This document shows, piece after piece, positions 15,864-23,293 of a stretch of DNA of 28,256 bases (within the stretch, counting starts at the first letter, position 1; each line of letters starts with the position of its first letter). The DNA is taken from the IMG/VR virus record IMGVR_UViG_3300037427_002079, positions 1-28,256 of that record, one strand, 5' to 3'. Source of the DNA: a virus. The position numbers and the translations under genes are program-made. Below the pieces are notes generated by a model. It saw only the letters and a list, made by a program, of their open reading frames with translations, did not search any database and was not told the origin of the DNA.

Positions 15864-15876
15864 GCCCAGCTTATAA
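15858..15876. terminator. Perfect inverted repeat at convergent gene ends
   Basis: TTATAAGC, loop CCA, GCTTATAA: an 8-bp perfect stem. It contains the stop codons of both converging genes (TAA at 15861-15863 on plus; TAA read from 15860-15858 on minus). A bidirectional terminator or mRNA 3'-end structure is likely, though there is no long T-run on either strand. Confidence 0.5.
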
Positions 15877-16586
15877 AATGTATCAACTAAAGATTGATCA
15901 ACATGATCATCAATAACAGCAATAAGATCATCTGTAATATTGGATAAGTACTCTTCCTCAAGATAGTACTTTTTATTAAATTGCGACTTCTTATCAACCA
16001 ACAAACCGACGTCAGTAGATGCGTTTACTGGAGATGCTTCATCTACATACGACGCCTCCGGATGTCTTTTCGTCATACCGAACTTAATATCTAGATTTAG
16101 TAGTATATGATTTATATCTCTAATCAAACTCTCGTACGGAACAATGATAGACTTAGCTTCGTTTTGTCTATACAGCTCTAACCAGTTATAATAGCTTTTA
16201 TTATATCGCTCACACATATTCTTAACAATTGTTGGCGTGAGCTTCTTGTTTGGAAACCGGAAGTTCTTATAACTCAGCACGTAAGGTATAGGCTTCTTTA
16301 TACTAAAGATGTAACCTAGGTTTGGTATAGCTGCTAGCAAGACCTTCGGTGAGTAGCGCAATGGATATCCATCAACTGAAAAAACAACTCCGTGTTTAGA
16401 TTTTCTCTTCACCCACTCCTCATGACTCTTAGTATCATCTCTTGAGTTAGACACATCATACATACCATGCTTCCATCCTAGAATGCTTCCAAATACGTGA
16501 GCGTCTACAAAGTTTATCTCTATAAGACGCTTCAGGTAGTTAGTACCGGTCCTTATCTCACCATACTGCTTAATATACTTACTCAC
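15858..16586 (-). CDS. Sulfotransferase-like protein
   Basis: 242 residues, GTG start in a GTGA overlap with the upstream kinase-like gene. YGEIRTGTNYLKRLIE at residues 8-23 matches the PAPS 5'-phosphosulfate loop of phage/bacterial sulfotransferases ('GE-RTGTNYL'). FSIKKPIPYVLSYKNFRF, around residues 94-111, matches the second strand and 3'-phosphate-binding segment ('v-v-KnP-aw-lSyk'). IIVPYESLIRD matches the later 'rYE-L' element. It probably transfers sulfate from PAPS to a glycan hydroxyl. It is the last gene of a three-gene minus-strand operon and ends convergently with the putative virion gene. Confidence 0.7.
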   Translation of the reverse strand: MSKYIKQYGEIRTGTNYLKRLIEINFVDAHVFGSILGWKHGMYDVSNSRDDTKSHEEWVKRKSKHGVVFSVDGYPLRYSPKVLLAAIPNLGYIFSIKKPIPYVLSYKNFRFPNKKLTPTIVKNMCERYNKSYYNWLELYRQNEAKSIIVPYESLIRDINHILLNLDIKFGMTKRHPEASYVDEASPVNASTDVGLLVDKKSQFNKKYYLEEEYLSNITDDLIAVIDDHVDQSLVDTFYKLGL

Positions 16587-17101
16587 TCAACTCCCCACCG
16601 GTTAGTTATTCGATCCCTCACCTTCATGCATGAGTTGAGCTCCGGATGTCTTACTGCTCTTCCGGTTGGCTTGCCTATAGACCCTAGATCAAAATCAATT
16701 AAAGTCAATGCCCCGGTCAGATCAACAAATATATTTCTCACCTGTATATCATTATGATATACCTGCTTCTCCACCCGAAGGCGATCAACCTGTCGGTCCA
16801 TTTCATCTAATTGCTCAGACCAATCTGCCGGTAACTTCCTCCTAGTTATATTAAGACCACAGAACTTAGTTATAATATAAAACCCGCCATCCTCACTACA
16901 ACCACTACTCACCAACTCTTGAATTTTATTCAATCCTAACTCTTTCGCGAAAGATAAACACGTCATCTCAGTCTCTAACAACGATACCTTCTTTGGTAGG
17001 CTAGTCGCCTTCTTGTAATACCTATGGCACTTAGATACATATAAATCATAACGACGCTGTCGGTGGTATGATCTTTCCCACTGTATATCATCACTAGTCA
17101 T
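16583..17101 (-). CDS. Minimal protein-kinase-fold protein
   Basis: 172 residues, much shorter than a canonical ~260-residue kinase domain. The catalytic loop YHNDIQVRN places His116, Asp118 and Asn123 as HxDxxxxN. LIDFDLGS puts the metal-binding Asp at 136 (DFD in place of DFG). VSLLETEMTCL may supply the helix-C glutamate, and the Lys30/Lys31 region could supply the ATP lysine; a clear glycine loop is absent. The C-lobe after DFD is only about 35 residues, like the Kdo/heptose kinase (WaaP/KdkA) and ABC1 type. It could phosphorylate a sugar. Coupled by ATGA and GTGA overlaps to its neighbours. Confidence 0.7.
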   Translation of the reverse strand: MTSDDIQWERSYHRQRRYDLYVSKCHRYYKKATSLPKKVSLLETEMTCLSFAKELGLNKIQELVSSGCSEDGGFYIITKFCGLNITRRKLPADWSEQLDEMDRQVDRLRVEKQVYHNDIQVRNIFVDLTGALTLIDFDLGSIGKPTGRAVRHPELNSCMKVRDRITNRWGVE

Positions 17102-17754
17102 CGCTGATGTGGGATTCTCATATATGATATACTACTATCAACACATAATAAAGTGGTGAACAGTCTCTCCATTATAAACGGTATATATCCACATGTTATG
17201 CCTTTATCTGCCTTCGCGTATAGCTTCTCTCGTAATTTTGGGGATGTGTCGTGAGCTAGATAACTATATATCGGTTCTGTAAACGTTATATATTTGTCCC
17301 AAAACTCCGGAGAACCGACCCAATAATTACAGAAACAAGTCTTGTTAGCATCTTGATGTACGCTAGATATGTTTATATCGATATTTAAAATATCTAACAC
17401 CTCTTGAGTTAATGATATAATACCACTATGCCGGCGTTCACCGTGCGACCATACATTCTTCACTCTAGGGCCACAATTAACAAAATATACTTGCTGACTA
17501 AAATCATCTCCCTTAATTTGATCTATAAACTCTCTACCGGTCCACCCTGTTTTCTTGTTAAATTTCCTACTGACAAACCCGGTATAACAACCACTCTCGC
17601 ATAGTCTATTTGTATAAGCCTCGAGAAATACTTTATACTCTCTGTGATTATATATGCGGTTGCAATTATTATGTGAATTGTCGTATGGGAGGAAGCTAGA
17701 GTCACCTCCCGGTTGATTAGAGTCGTAGTTGATTTGATATACTTTAACGTCCAC
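17098..17754 (-). CDS. Glycan-cluster protein, probable glycosyltransferase-related
   Basis: The frame is open up to an ATG at 17865, but that would overlap the divergent gene by 97 nt. I chose the GTG at 17754 (N-terminus M-D-V-K-V-Y-Q-I-N-Y-D), which lies 8 nt after a promoter-like TAAATA box. This gives 218 residues. SGCYTGFVSRKFNKKTGWTG near residue 55 and CNYWVGSPEFWDKYITFTEPIY near residue 135 resemble proteins encoded in capsule/LPS loci beside glycosyltransferases. So does PFIMERLFTTLL close to the C-terminus. I cannot name the activity. It is the first gene of the minus-strand operon with the kinase-like and sulfotransferase-like genes. Confidence 0.55.
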   Translation of the reverse strand: MDVKVYQINYDSNQPGGDSSFLPYDNSHNNCNRIYNHREYKVFLEAYTNRLCESGCYTGFVSRKFNKKTGWTGREFIDQIKGDDFSQQVYFVNCGPRVKNVWSHGERRHSGIISLTQEVLDILNIDINISSVHQDANKTCFCNYWVGSPEFWDKYITFTEPIYSYLAHDTSPKLREKLYAKADKGITCGYIPFIMERLFTTLLCVDSSISYMRIPHQR

Positions 17755-17790
17755 CTTAAATATATTTAATGACGGCGTCCGGGAATTCAA
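17734..17790. promoter_or_regulatory. Divergent promoter pair sharing a 14-bp palindromic -10 region
   Basis: TTAAATATATTTAA at 17756-17769 is a perfect palindrome between divergent genes whose starts are 15 nt apart. Minus direction: TTGAAT (17790-17785), N16, TAAATA (17768-17763), then the GTG at 17754. Plus direction: TTGATA (17734-17739), N16-17, TTAAATA (17756-17762), then the ATG at 17769. Each -35 box lies in or beside the opposite gene. Confidence 0.5.
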
Positions 17791-18512
17791 ACATAGCAGT
17801 ATACTATCACGTCTACCTGCATAATGACAAATACCGGTTGTGGTTAGATGAGCAGATTGGAGCAATGAAACAGTCTGGACTCTTACAAGAAGGTCAACTA
17901 TACGTCAATATAATGAGGAACTGTAGTGATGCATTATTGAGTGATTGTCTTAACTATCTATCAACTAAATTCCCGGAGATTAAGAACATAAAAGTACACA
18001 CTCAACCGAAATTTAAGAATAAGAAGGAAGGCGTTACCTTAAACGAGTTATATGAGCATGCTCAGACGGAGCCTACTACAAAATTTTTATATATACACAC
18101 TAAAGGAATAATACGGCCATTCAAGTGTGATACTTATTTCCCATCAAACGACAAGAAGCCATGGGTGTATAATTGGAGGAACTGTATGCAGGATAATCTA
18201 GTAAAGAATTACAAGCAGTGCCTGGAGGATTTGAATACTCATGACGTGGTTGGGGTTAAGTGGAAACCTACACCAGTACCTCACTATTCCGGGAATTTTT
18301 GGTGGGCTAATGGTAGCTATATTAAAACACTAGAGTCTCCGTTAGAGAGATCTCGGTATTGGCGATGGGGTCGATTCTCTTGTGAGTTCTGGGTATGTGG
18401 TAGTCGAGTTGAGCAAATATCAGGTGTGCCTAGAAATATGTCTCCTATTATAGGTCAACCGATATGTAAAAAATATACATACAGTATAAGCAGATCCGGT
18501 CCTACATTATAG
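17769..18512 (+). CDS. Glycosyltransferase-like protein of the 'HTKG' type
   Basis: 247 residues. FLYIHTKGI, WRNCMQDNLVKNYKQCLEDLNTHDVVGVKW and HYSGNFWWANGSYIKTLE form a recognisable set found in bacterial and phage glycan-locus proteins thought to be glycosyltransferases (pattern 'FLY-HTKG ... WR ... DVVG ... H-SGNFWWA'). The Trp/Tyr-rich segment YWRWGRFSCEFWV follows. It is the only plus-strand gene inside the minus-strand glycan island and is divergently transcribed from the preceding gene. It converges with the GT11-like gene, overlapping it by 11 nt. Donor and acceptor unknown. Confidence 0.65.
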   Translation: MTASGNSNIAVYYHVYLHNDKYRLWLDEQIGAMKQSGLLQEGQLYVNIMRNCSDALLSDCLNYLSTKFPEIKNIKVHTQPKFKNKKEGVTLNELYEHAQTEPTTKFLYIHTKGIIRPFKCDTYFPSNDKKPWVYNWRNCMQDNLVKNYKQCLEDLNTHDVVGVKWKPTPVPHYSGNFWWANGSYIKTLESPLERSRYWRWGRFSCEFWVCGSRVEQISGVPRNMSPIIGQPICKKYTYSISRSGPTL

Positions 18513-19407
18513 TCTCTAGTGTCTTAGTGTAGTCACCTAAAATGAGTCTATCCTTATATGACACGTAAGTGTACCGAGGCTCGTTAACCATTAAATCATG
18601 ACCATAATCCTTCCATTTAGGTCGTTGGTCTTTACCATAGCTCCATGGCCCATCTTGTGTTATCGGGAAGTATATCTCATCAGCTTCTGATAGATAACCG
18701 GCCCACCAGGAGTATGTACTCTGAGAAAGAGCGATCTTATTAAACAATCTAACAAAACTAAATGTATCCATAGGTGATATATGATCTAGAAATATAGGGT
18801 CGTAAGGGTATAGGTCCTCTAGTACCGGGTTGTGCGGGTCTTGCGACGTGATGAATACTCGATCATAATCTACATTATCTAGAATAATCTTAAAGTAGTC
18901 GCCGATTAATAGTCTGAATCTGTGTTGCCCTAGATAATCTCTCCCTAGACGGATGCTCAGCACTATGTCGTTTGGTGTAATCTCTTTTACAGGGTACCGC
19001 TCAAACTTACCATTAATGAATTTTCTAAAACCTTTTTCCTTACCATTCAATCTAGGAAAATAATCGCACCGATACGGGTTATCTATATGTACCCACTCGT
19101 CTCTAATTGCATCGCGATGCTTTTCTATATTTGGATAATACTCTAGATACGAGTGAACATTAATCCGGCAATCAGTATAAGCTTTAATGTCGTCAAAATC
19201 TACCCGATGTCGCCATTTACTCTTATGACCTATATCAATCACCGGATCATCGAACCTTGCGCCGCTAGTATTAAAGTCTCCGGAGTTAGGTAGGTATGAA
19301 ATCTTGCTACACTTTACGTAGTAGTCAAGCTCTATTCCTAGAGCTCTAGCGAAGCAATATTGTATTAGTCTATTACCCCAACCATCAAATGGTGTACTAA
19401 CTATCAC
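18502..19407 (-). CDS. GT11-like fucosyltransferase-family protein
   Basis: 301 residues, GTG start (product M-I-V-S-T-P). GNRLIQYCFARALG near residue 11 corresponds to the GT11 start 'GNQ-FQYA-GraLA'. VLSIRLGRDYLG near residue 150 is in the place of the donor motif 'HiRRGDY', altered to RLGRDY. RVFITSQDPH matches 'fsDD', and ALSQSTYSWWAGYLSEADEIYFP matches 'SNSTFSWW-A-L'. GT11 enzymes are mostly alpha-1,2-fucosyltransferases using GDP-fucose; the changed Arg motif means donor specificity is uncertain. It overlaps the upstream minus gene by 11 nt and the convergent gene by 11 nt. Confidence 0.7.
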   Translation of the reverse strand: MIVSTPFDGWGNRLIQYCFARALGIELDYYVKCSKISYLPNSGDFNTSGARFDDPVIDIGHKSKWRHRVDFDDIKAYTDCRINVHSYLEYYPNIEKHRDAIRDEWVHIDNPYRCDYFPRLNGKEKGFRKFINGKFERYPVKEITPNDIVLSIRLGRDYLGQHRFRLLIGDYFKIILDNVDYDRVFITSQDPHNPVLEDLYPYDPIFLDHISPMDTFSFVRLFNKIALSQSTYSWWAGYLSEADEIYFPITQDGPWSYGKDQRPKWKDYGHDLMVNEPRYTYVSYKDRLILGDYTKTLETIM

Positions 19408-20188
19408 CTAGTGCTTCCCCATGGAGATCAAGCAAGGTTTGGTGATTCATAATATAATGCTTAAATACGGTACTAAGGAGCTCTTTATTAAAGTGTATAG
19501 GCAGCTTAATTGCATCCGCAGCTAATCCTATTTCGTGTGTAACTTTATTCATCGGTAAATTTAACAGCTTAGTAGCTTCTGAAACTACTGCCCACTGATC
19601 TATAAACGACTGAATAACTTGTTTAGATACTCCAGTTATATACATGACTGCTTCAAACGGCATTTTATAATTTAACCAATCCGTCTCATAATTTAATTCT
19701 TTCTTCAACGCGCGAAGCTTAGGTGTAAATTTTATATCTGACTTAGTGTTCGGCCATCCACCGCCGAACCCAGCAGATGAGTAACCTCTCCCAGCCCACA
19801 ACCCAGGAGGAGAGCATGCATCGAATACAGAGACGTCCCACTCACGGATTGTCATATCCATGTCAATGAATATTATATCGGTGTACCCAGCGTCAATCGC
19901 TGCCTGGTATCCATACCTCTTGAGAGAGTAATCGAAATTTCTAACAGTACCAGTACCAAACGTTCGATTTGAATCTATACCATGTAAAGCTTCCTCCGGG
20001 AGAGTCTTAACTGTGGCGAAGTCATACTTGCTGATATCTAATCCATCATAATCATCAACCACCAGCAAGACCTCCGGTCGATTGCCGGTGTGGTCAGCAG
20101 TAGCTATATTATAGTCATAACAAAAAAGATTCGCGAACTTTTTATACTTATCTCCAACAACAACACTAACTATACACACATCCTTCAT
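19397..20188 (-). CDS. GT-A fold glycosyltransferase-like protein
   Basis: I start this gene at the ATG at 20188 (MKDVCIVSVVVGDKY), giving 263 residues. It forms a 4-nt ATGA overlap with the upstream gene, and the residues further upstream do not fit a domain start. IIFIDMDMTI near residue 105 is a DxD motif after a hydrophobic strand, typical of GT-A enzymes such as GT8-like or nucleotide-diphospho-sugar transferases. MPFEAVMYITGVSKQVIQSFI further on could shape the acceptor site. WAGRGYSSAGFGGGWPNTK is a Gly-rich loop of unknown role. Donor unknown. Co-transcribed with the GT60-like gene upstream and the GT11-like gene downstream. Confidence 0.6.
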   Translation of the reverse strand: MKDVCIVSVVVGDKYKKFANLFCYDYNIATADHTGNRPEVLLVVDDYDGLDISKYDFATVKTLPEEALHGIDSNRTFGTGTVRNFDYSLKRYGYQAAIDAGYTDIIFIDMDMTIREWDVSVFDACSPPGLWAGRGYSSAGFGGGWPNTKSDIKFTPKLRALKKELNYETDWLNYKMPFEAVMYITGVSKQVIQSFIDQWAVVSEATKLLNLPMNKVTHEIGLAADAIKLPIHFNKELLSTVFKHYIMNHQTLLDLHGEALGDS

Positions 20189-21474
20189 ACTGCTACAGCT
20201 TCGAACCCAGGTACTGGTCTTATTATTTTCTCTCCCCAACCATCCTTACCACATGGCCATAGCATATATGTTTTTGGTGATGTCGCTGATATAATATTCT
20301 CTCTAAAGAACACCCGACCGTTGTTGACAAACTGGTTTATATTATTGCGAGTTTTGTCCTTTCTGTAAATCTCTTTACCGTCTGCATCATGTACACCAAA
20401 GAACCAAAAATTGATATCATCGCCATGAGGGACATCCTTCAGTGGTATGTCGACTCTAACTACAGCTTTAGTAGCGAAAGAATCTAACCACTCTTCGTCT
20501 GTATTAAAAGTAGGGCATGGAAGAGCTTGATTTTTAATAGTATGATCCAAAGCGGCTCGCTTCTTAAAATGTATACCGGCGTATTTTTCGTAATCCATTA
20601 CCGACCGGTCGGCGCCAAAATCATATATACCAAAATCTATATCCTTCTCGAGCCCATCCATCTCAAACAACTTCCGGTTGCGGAGATGGCACTCTGCATT
20701 CCGAACATGCCATGGTTTATTATCCTTGCTACTCTTCGCATCATGATCATCCCAATGCTTTGGTCTATTCTTTCTAGTGTATTCATGCCACACAACCATC
20801 CGGTGAGGGTGAAAAAGATCATAACCATGTGAAAACGCTCTAACAGCAATACTAATCTCCTCCCCATGAAAATAATACTCTGGATCATGAGGGACTTCTA
20901 AACAGAACTTACCGAGTGTAAACGTAAAGTGGGCTGAGTAGAACCTTGCTGGTAAAGGTGCATCTAGCTCTCTCCAGTTATCTATAGATGATGGTAAGAA
21001 GAAAACAGCTCCCTCTGGAATAAATCTATCAAAATCCATCTTCCATGGAACCTTGATTCTCTTTCCGGGATCATCATCCGGGTCGTATGACGGCATATAC
21101 CCTGTCAGGAGAGGCTTCTCGTGCCCATTAGCTTGTAATTGATCTATCATCTTTATCAGGATACTATCCCAATTCTTAACAAACCGGTGATGCGAATCTA
21201 GCTGTAAAGTGAAATCCTCACCATCGTATTGTTGTTGAACTAAGTTCCTGGCCCAGCAAACCCCCTTCGCTTCATCCCATGGTATATCGATAATCCGGAA
21301 TCGATCATCATCCGACCACTCACTCAAATCATCGAACAGATCTTTCTCATGAAACTGTCGGCATATTCCAAATACTAACCGGGATGGGTCCTTAGCTTTG
21401 GCTAAACAATCTTTAATTGTCGGTATTAATTCCGGATCTCTATAGGAGGCTATTTGAATAAATATCTTTTGCAC
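20185..21474 (-). CDS. GT60-type (Skp1-GlcNAc-transferase-like) glycosyltransferase with extra C-terminal domain
   Basis: 429 residues, GTG start at 21474. KIFIQIASYRDPELIPTIKDCL is the hallmark N-terminus of the PF11397 'GlcNAc' family, known for the Skp1 prolyl-4-hydroxyproline GlcNAc-transferase and many bacterial and viral relatives. FTLQLDSHHRFVKNWD carries the family's DSH/DxH metal motif. YFHGEEISIAVRAFSHGYDLFHPHRMVVWHEY matches its C-terminal catalytic block. After about residue 330 there is a ~100-residue module (VDIPLKDVPHGDDINFWFFGVHDADGKEIYRKD) that looks beta-rich and is not part of the catalytic core. First gene of its minus-strand operon, divergent from the portal gene. Confidence 0.8.
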   Translation of the reverse strand: MQKIFIQIASYRDPELIPTIKDCLAKAKDPSRLVFGICRQFHEKDLFDDLSEWSDDDRFRIIDIPWDEAKGVCWARNLVQQQYDGEDFTLQLDSHHRFVKNWDSILIKMIDQLQANGHEKPLLTGYMPSYDPDDDPGKRIKVPWKMDFDRFIPEGAVFFLPSSIDNWRELDAPLPARFYSAHFTFTLGKFCLEVPHDPEYYFHGEEISIAVRAFSHGYDLFHPHRMVVWHEYTRKNRPKHWDDHDAKSSKDNKPWHVRNAECHLRNRKLFEMDGLEKDIDFGIYDFGADRSVMDYEKYAGIHFKKRAALDHTIKNQALPCPTFNTDEEWLDSFATKAVVRVDIPLKDVPHGDDINFWFFGVHDADGKEIYRKDKTRNNINQFVNNGRVFFRENIISATSPKTYMLWPCGKDGWGEKIIRPVPGFEAVAV

Positions 21475-21480
21475 ATAAAT
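21473..21480 (+). promoter_or_regulatory. T4-late-like box CATAAATA before the portal gene
   Basis: CATAAATA, one mismatch from TATAAATA, ends 15 nt before the portal ATG at 21496. A second AATAAATA lies at 21457-21464. Both fall in the divergent junction with the GT60-like gene. Its position supports starting the portal at 21496. Confidence 0.45.
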
Positions 21481-21495
21481 AATTACAGACCTTAC

Positions 21496-23262
21496 ATGAA
21501 AAATCCAACTTCAACACCTAATCAATTATCTAAATTCATACAAGCGAGCTTACCTTGGTCATCGAAGACTGAAATACAGGGTATAGATGACCTAAACCCT
21601 AAGTACAGACATTTTTATGACCTAGGTACTGAACGTGATGATGCGCTTGCCCGCCATGCTGTATCTACAATGACACCTACCGAGCCCGGAGTCAGTGGTT
21701 CTGTAGAGGTGGATAAGAACTATTCCGCGTACATGTACGCTAACGTAGATACAGACAAAATTAAGAGGTTGTTGGACTATAGGATGATGGCAGCATATGC
21801 TGAAGTCGGTGATGCTTTAGATGAGATATGTGACGATATCGTGGTTGATGATGATGATGGACAATGCGTGTCGCTAAACTTCAAGGATCAAGTCGATTTA
21901 GACCCCTCAGTGAAGCAAGAGCTTGAAAAGGAGTTCACTCGCATAACTAGATATTTTGATTTTGAAACTAAGGGTTGGGAGTATTTTAGGAGCTTACTAG
22001 TAGACGGTGAACTGTTCTTTGAGAATGTAATACACGAAGAACATAAGGAACTAGGTATCTTAGGTGTAACCTTGATGCCGGTTGAGTTGTTAGACCCTAT
22101 ATTTGATAATGTGCAGAATATGATAATCAAGGGGTATCTCCTCCGCCGCCCGGTGTATAACCCTAAAACCGGTACGGTCGAAAAAACAGAATTTATACCG
22201 TTCGATAGAAACCAAATAACATACGTACATAGTGGGATATGGAATGAAGATAAAACATTGAGAGTACCTTTTGTTGAGAACTGCCGGAGAGCATATAGAC
22301 AGTTAACACTCGTTGAGGATGCTATTGTTATATATAGACTAGTTCGAGCACCAGAGAAATTAGTCTTTAATGTTGATGTAGGTAATATGTCAGCACCAAA
22401 AGCAGAGAGTTATCTTAAAAGACTAATGCAAGAATATTGGAACCGGAAGACATTTGACGCTCACCAATCTGGAACAACTAATGCTTTTAATCCACAATCC
22501 ATGCTAGATAGTTTTTGGTTTGCTAAAAGACAGGGTTCTGAAGGAAGCAGTGTTATATCTTTACCAGGTGGGGCGAACCTAGGTGAGTTGACAGATTTAA
22601 TGTACTTTGTACAAAAACTATATAAAGCATTGAAAGTACCATCCAATAGGCTGAATTCAGAGTCTAGATTTGAAGATAGTGCTGCGATATTACGAGAGGA
22701 GCTAAAGTTCGCTCGGTTTCTCATTAGACTACAACAAAAATTCTCCGCCGGGCTGAAAAATACATTTATAACACACTTAAAAATGAAAGGGCTTTGGGAT
22801 GAATATGACCTCAAAGAGAATTACATCCAGCCGATTTTCAACCCACCTAGTCAGTTCTACACTCTGCGCGAGCAGCAAATATTTGAGATTAAGAGTAATA
22901 ACTATACTAGTATGGCGAACAATCCTAAAGTTTCTGATACAATATCGCAGAAGAAGTATCTGGACTGGTCGGATGCCGAAATCGCAGAGAATAGGGCTTG
23001 GCTTAGAAAAGATGCTGGGTTTACGTTTGAACTCGCTCAAATTGAAGCTCTTGGGCCAAACTGGAGAGAGCAATTACAAGCGCAGGCAGATGCTGCTATG
23101 GGAGAGATGGGAGCACCAGGCGGGGGAGCGATGCCGATGGGCGGAGATAGTGCTTTACCAGCGTTTGGTGGTGAAGCTGAAGTCGCTGGTGATACTCCTG
23201 GAGAAGAGGCTGAACCAGCACCGATGAGCGACACAGAAACATCTTTACCGGCTTCCGCTTAA
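21496..23262 (+). CDS. 20: Portal vertex protein (T4 gp20-like)
   Basis: 588 residues from the ATG at 21496. An in-frame TTG at 21454 would add 14 residues, but that stretch contains the late-promoter-like boxes and lies within the divergent gene's 5' end. Conserved gp20 features are visible: MAAYAEVGDALDEICDDIVVDDD, EKEFTRITRYFDFETKGWEYFRSLLVDGELFFENVI, LGVTLMPVELLDPI, IVIYRLVRAPEKLVFNVDVGNM, and EGSSVISLPGGANLGELTDLMYFVQKLYKALKVPSNRL with RFEDSAAILREELKFARFI-type core. It forms the dodecameric DNA-packaging channel and head-tail connector. The last ~60 residues are Gly/Ala/Met-rich and acidic, probably disordered. Confidence 0.92.
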   Translation: MKNPTSTPNQLSKFIQASLPWSSKTEIQGIDDLNPKYRHFYDLGTERDDALARHAVSTMTPTEPGVSGSVEVDKNYSAYMYANVDTDKIKRLLDYRMMAAYAEVGDALDEICDDIVVDDDDGQCVSLNFKDQVDLDPSVKQELEKEFTRITRYFDFETKGWEYFRSLLVDGELFFENVIHEEHKELGILGVTLMPVELLDPIFDNVQNMIIKGYLLRRPVYNPKTGTVEKTEFIPFDRNQITYVHSGIWNEDKTLRVPFVENCRRAYRQLTLVEDAIVIYRLVRAPEKLVFNVDVGNMSAPKAESYLKRLMQEYWNRKTFDAHQSGTTNAFNPQSMLDSFWFAKRQGSEGSSVISLPGGANLGELTDLMYFVQKLYKALKVPSNRLNSESRFEDSAAILREELKFARFLIRLQQKFSAGLKNTFITHLKMKGLWDEYDLKENYIQPIFNPPSQFYTLREQQIFEIKSNNYTSMANNPKVSDTISQKKYLDWSDAEIAENRAWLRKDAGFTFELAQIEALGPNWREQLQAQADAAMGEMGAPGGGAMPMGGDSALPAFGGEAEVAGDTPGEEAEPAPMSDTETSLPASA

Positions 23263-23293
23263 AATCTTTGTAAATCAAATAAGTATTTAGAAC

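Noticed and set aside
17755-17865. ATG start at 17865 for the minus-strand glycan gene
   Set aside because: It would overlap the divergent ATG at 17769 by 97 nt and bury both promoters. The GTG at 17754 sits properly after a promoter-like box.
20189-20239. 17-residue N-terminal extension of the gene ending at 19397
   Set aside because: The ATG at 20188 makes a classic ATGA overlap and starts the GT-A fold directly (MKDVCIVSVVVG); the extension is polar and unstructured.
21454-21495. TTG-initiated N-terminal extension of the portal protein
   Set aside because: The 14 extra codons consist of late-promoter-like AATAAATA/CATAAATA sequence and overlap the divergent gene's start. The ATG at 21496 gives a normal gp20 N-terminus.
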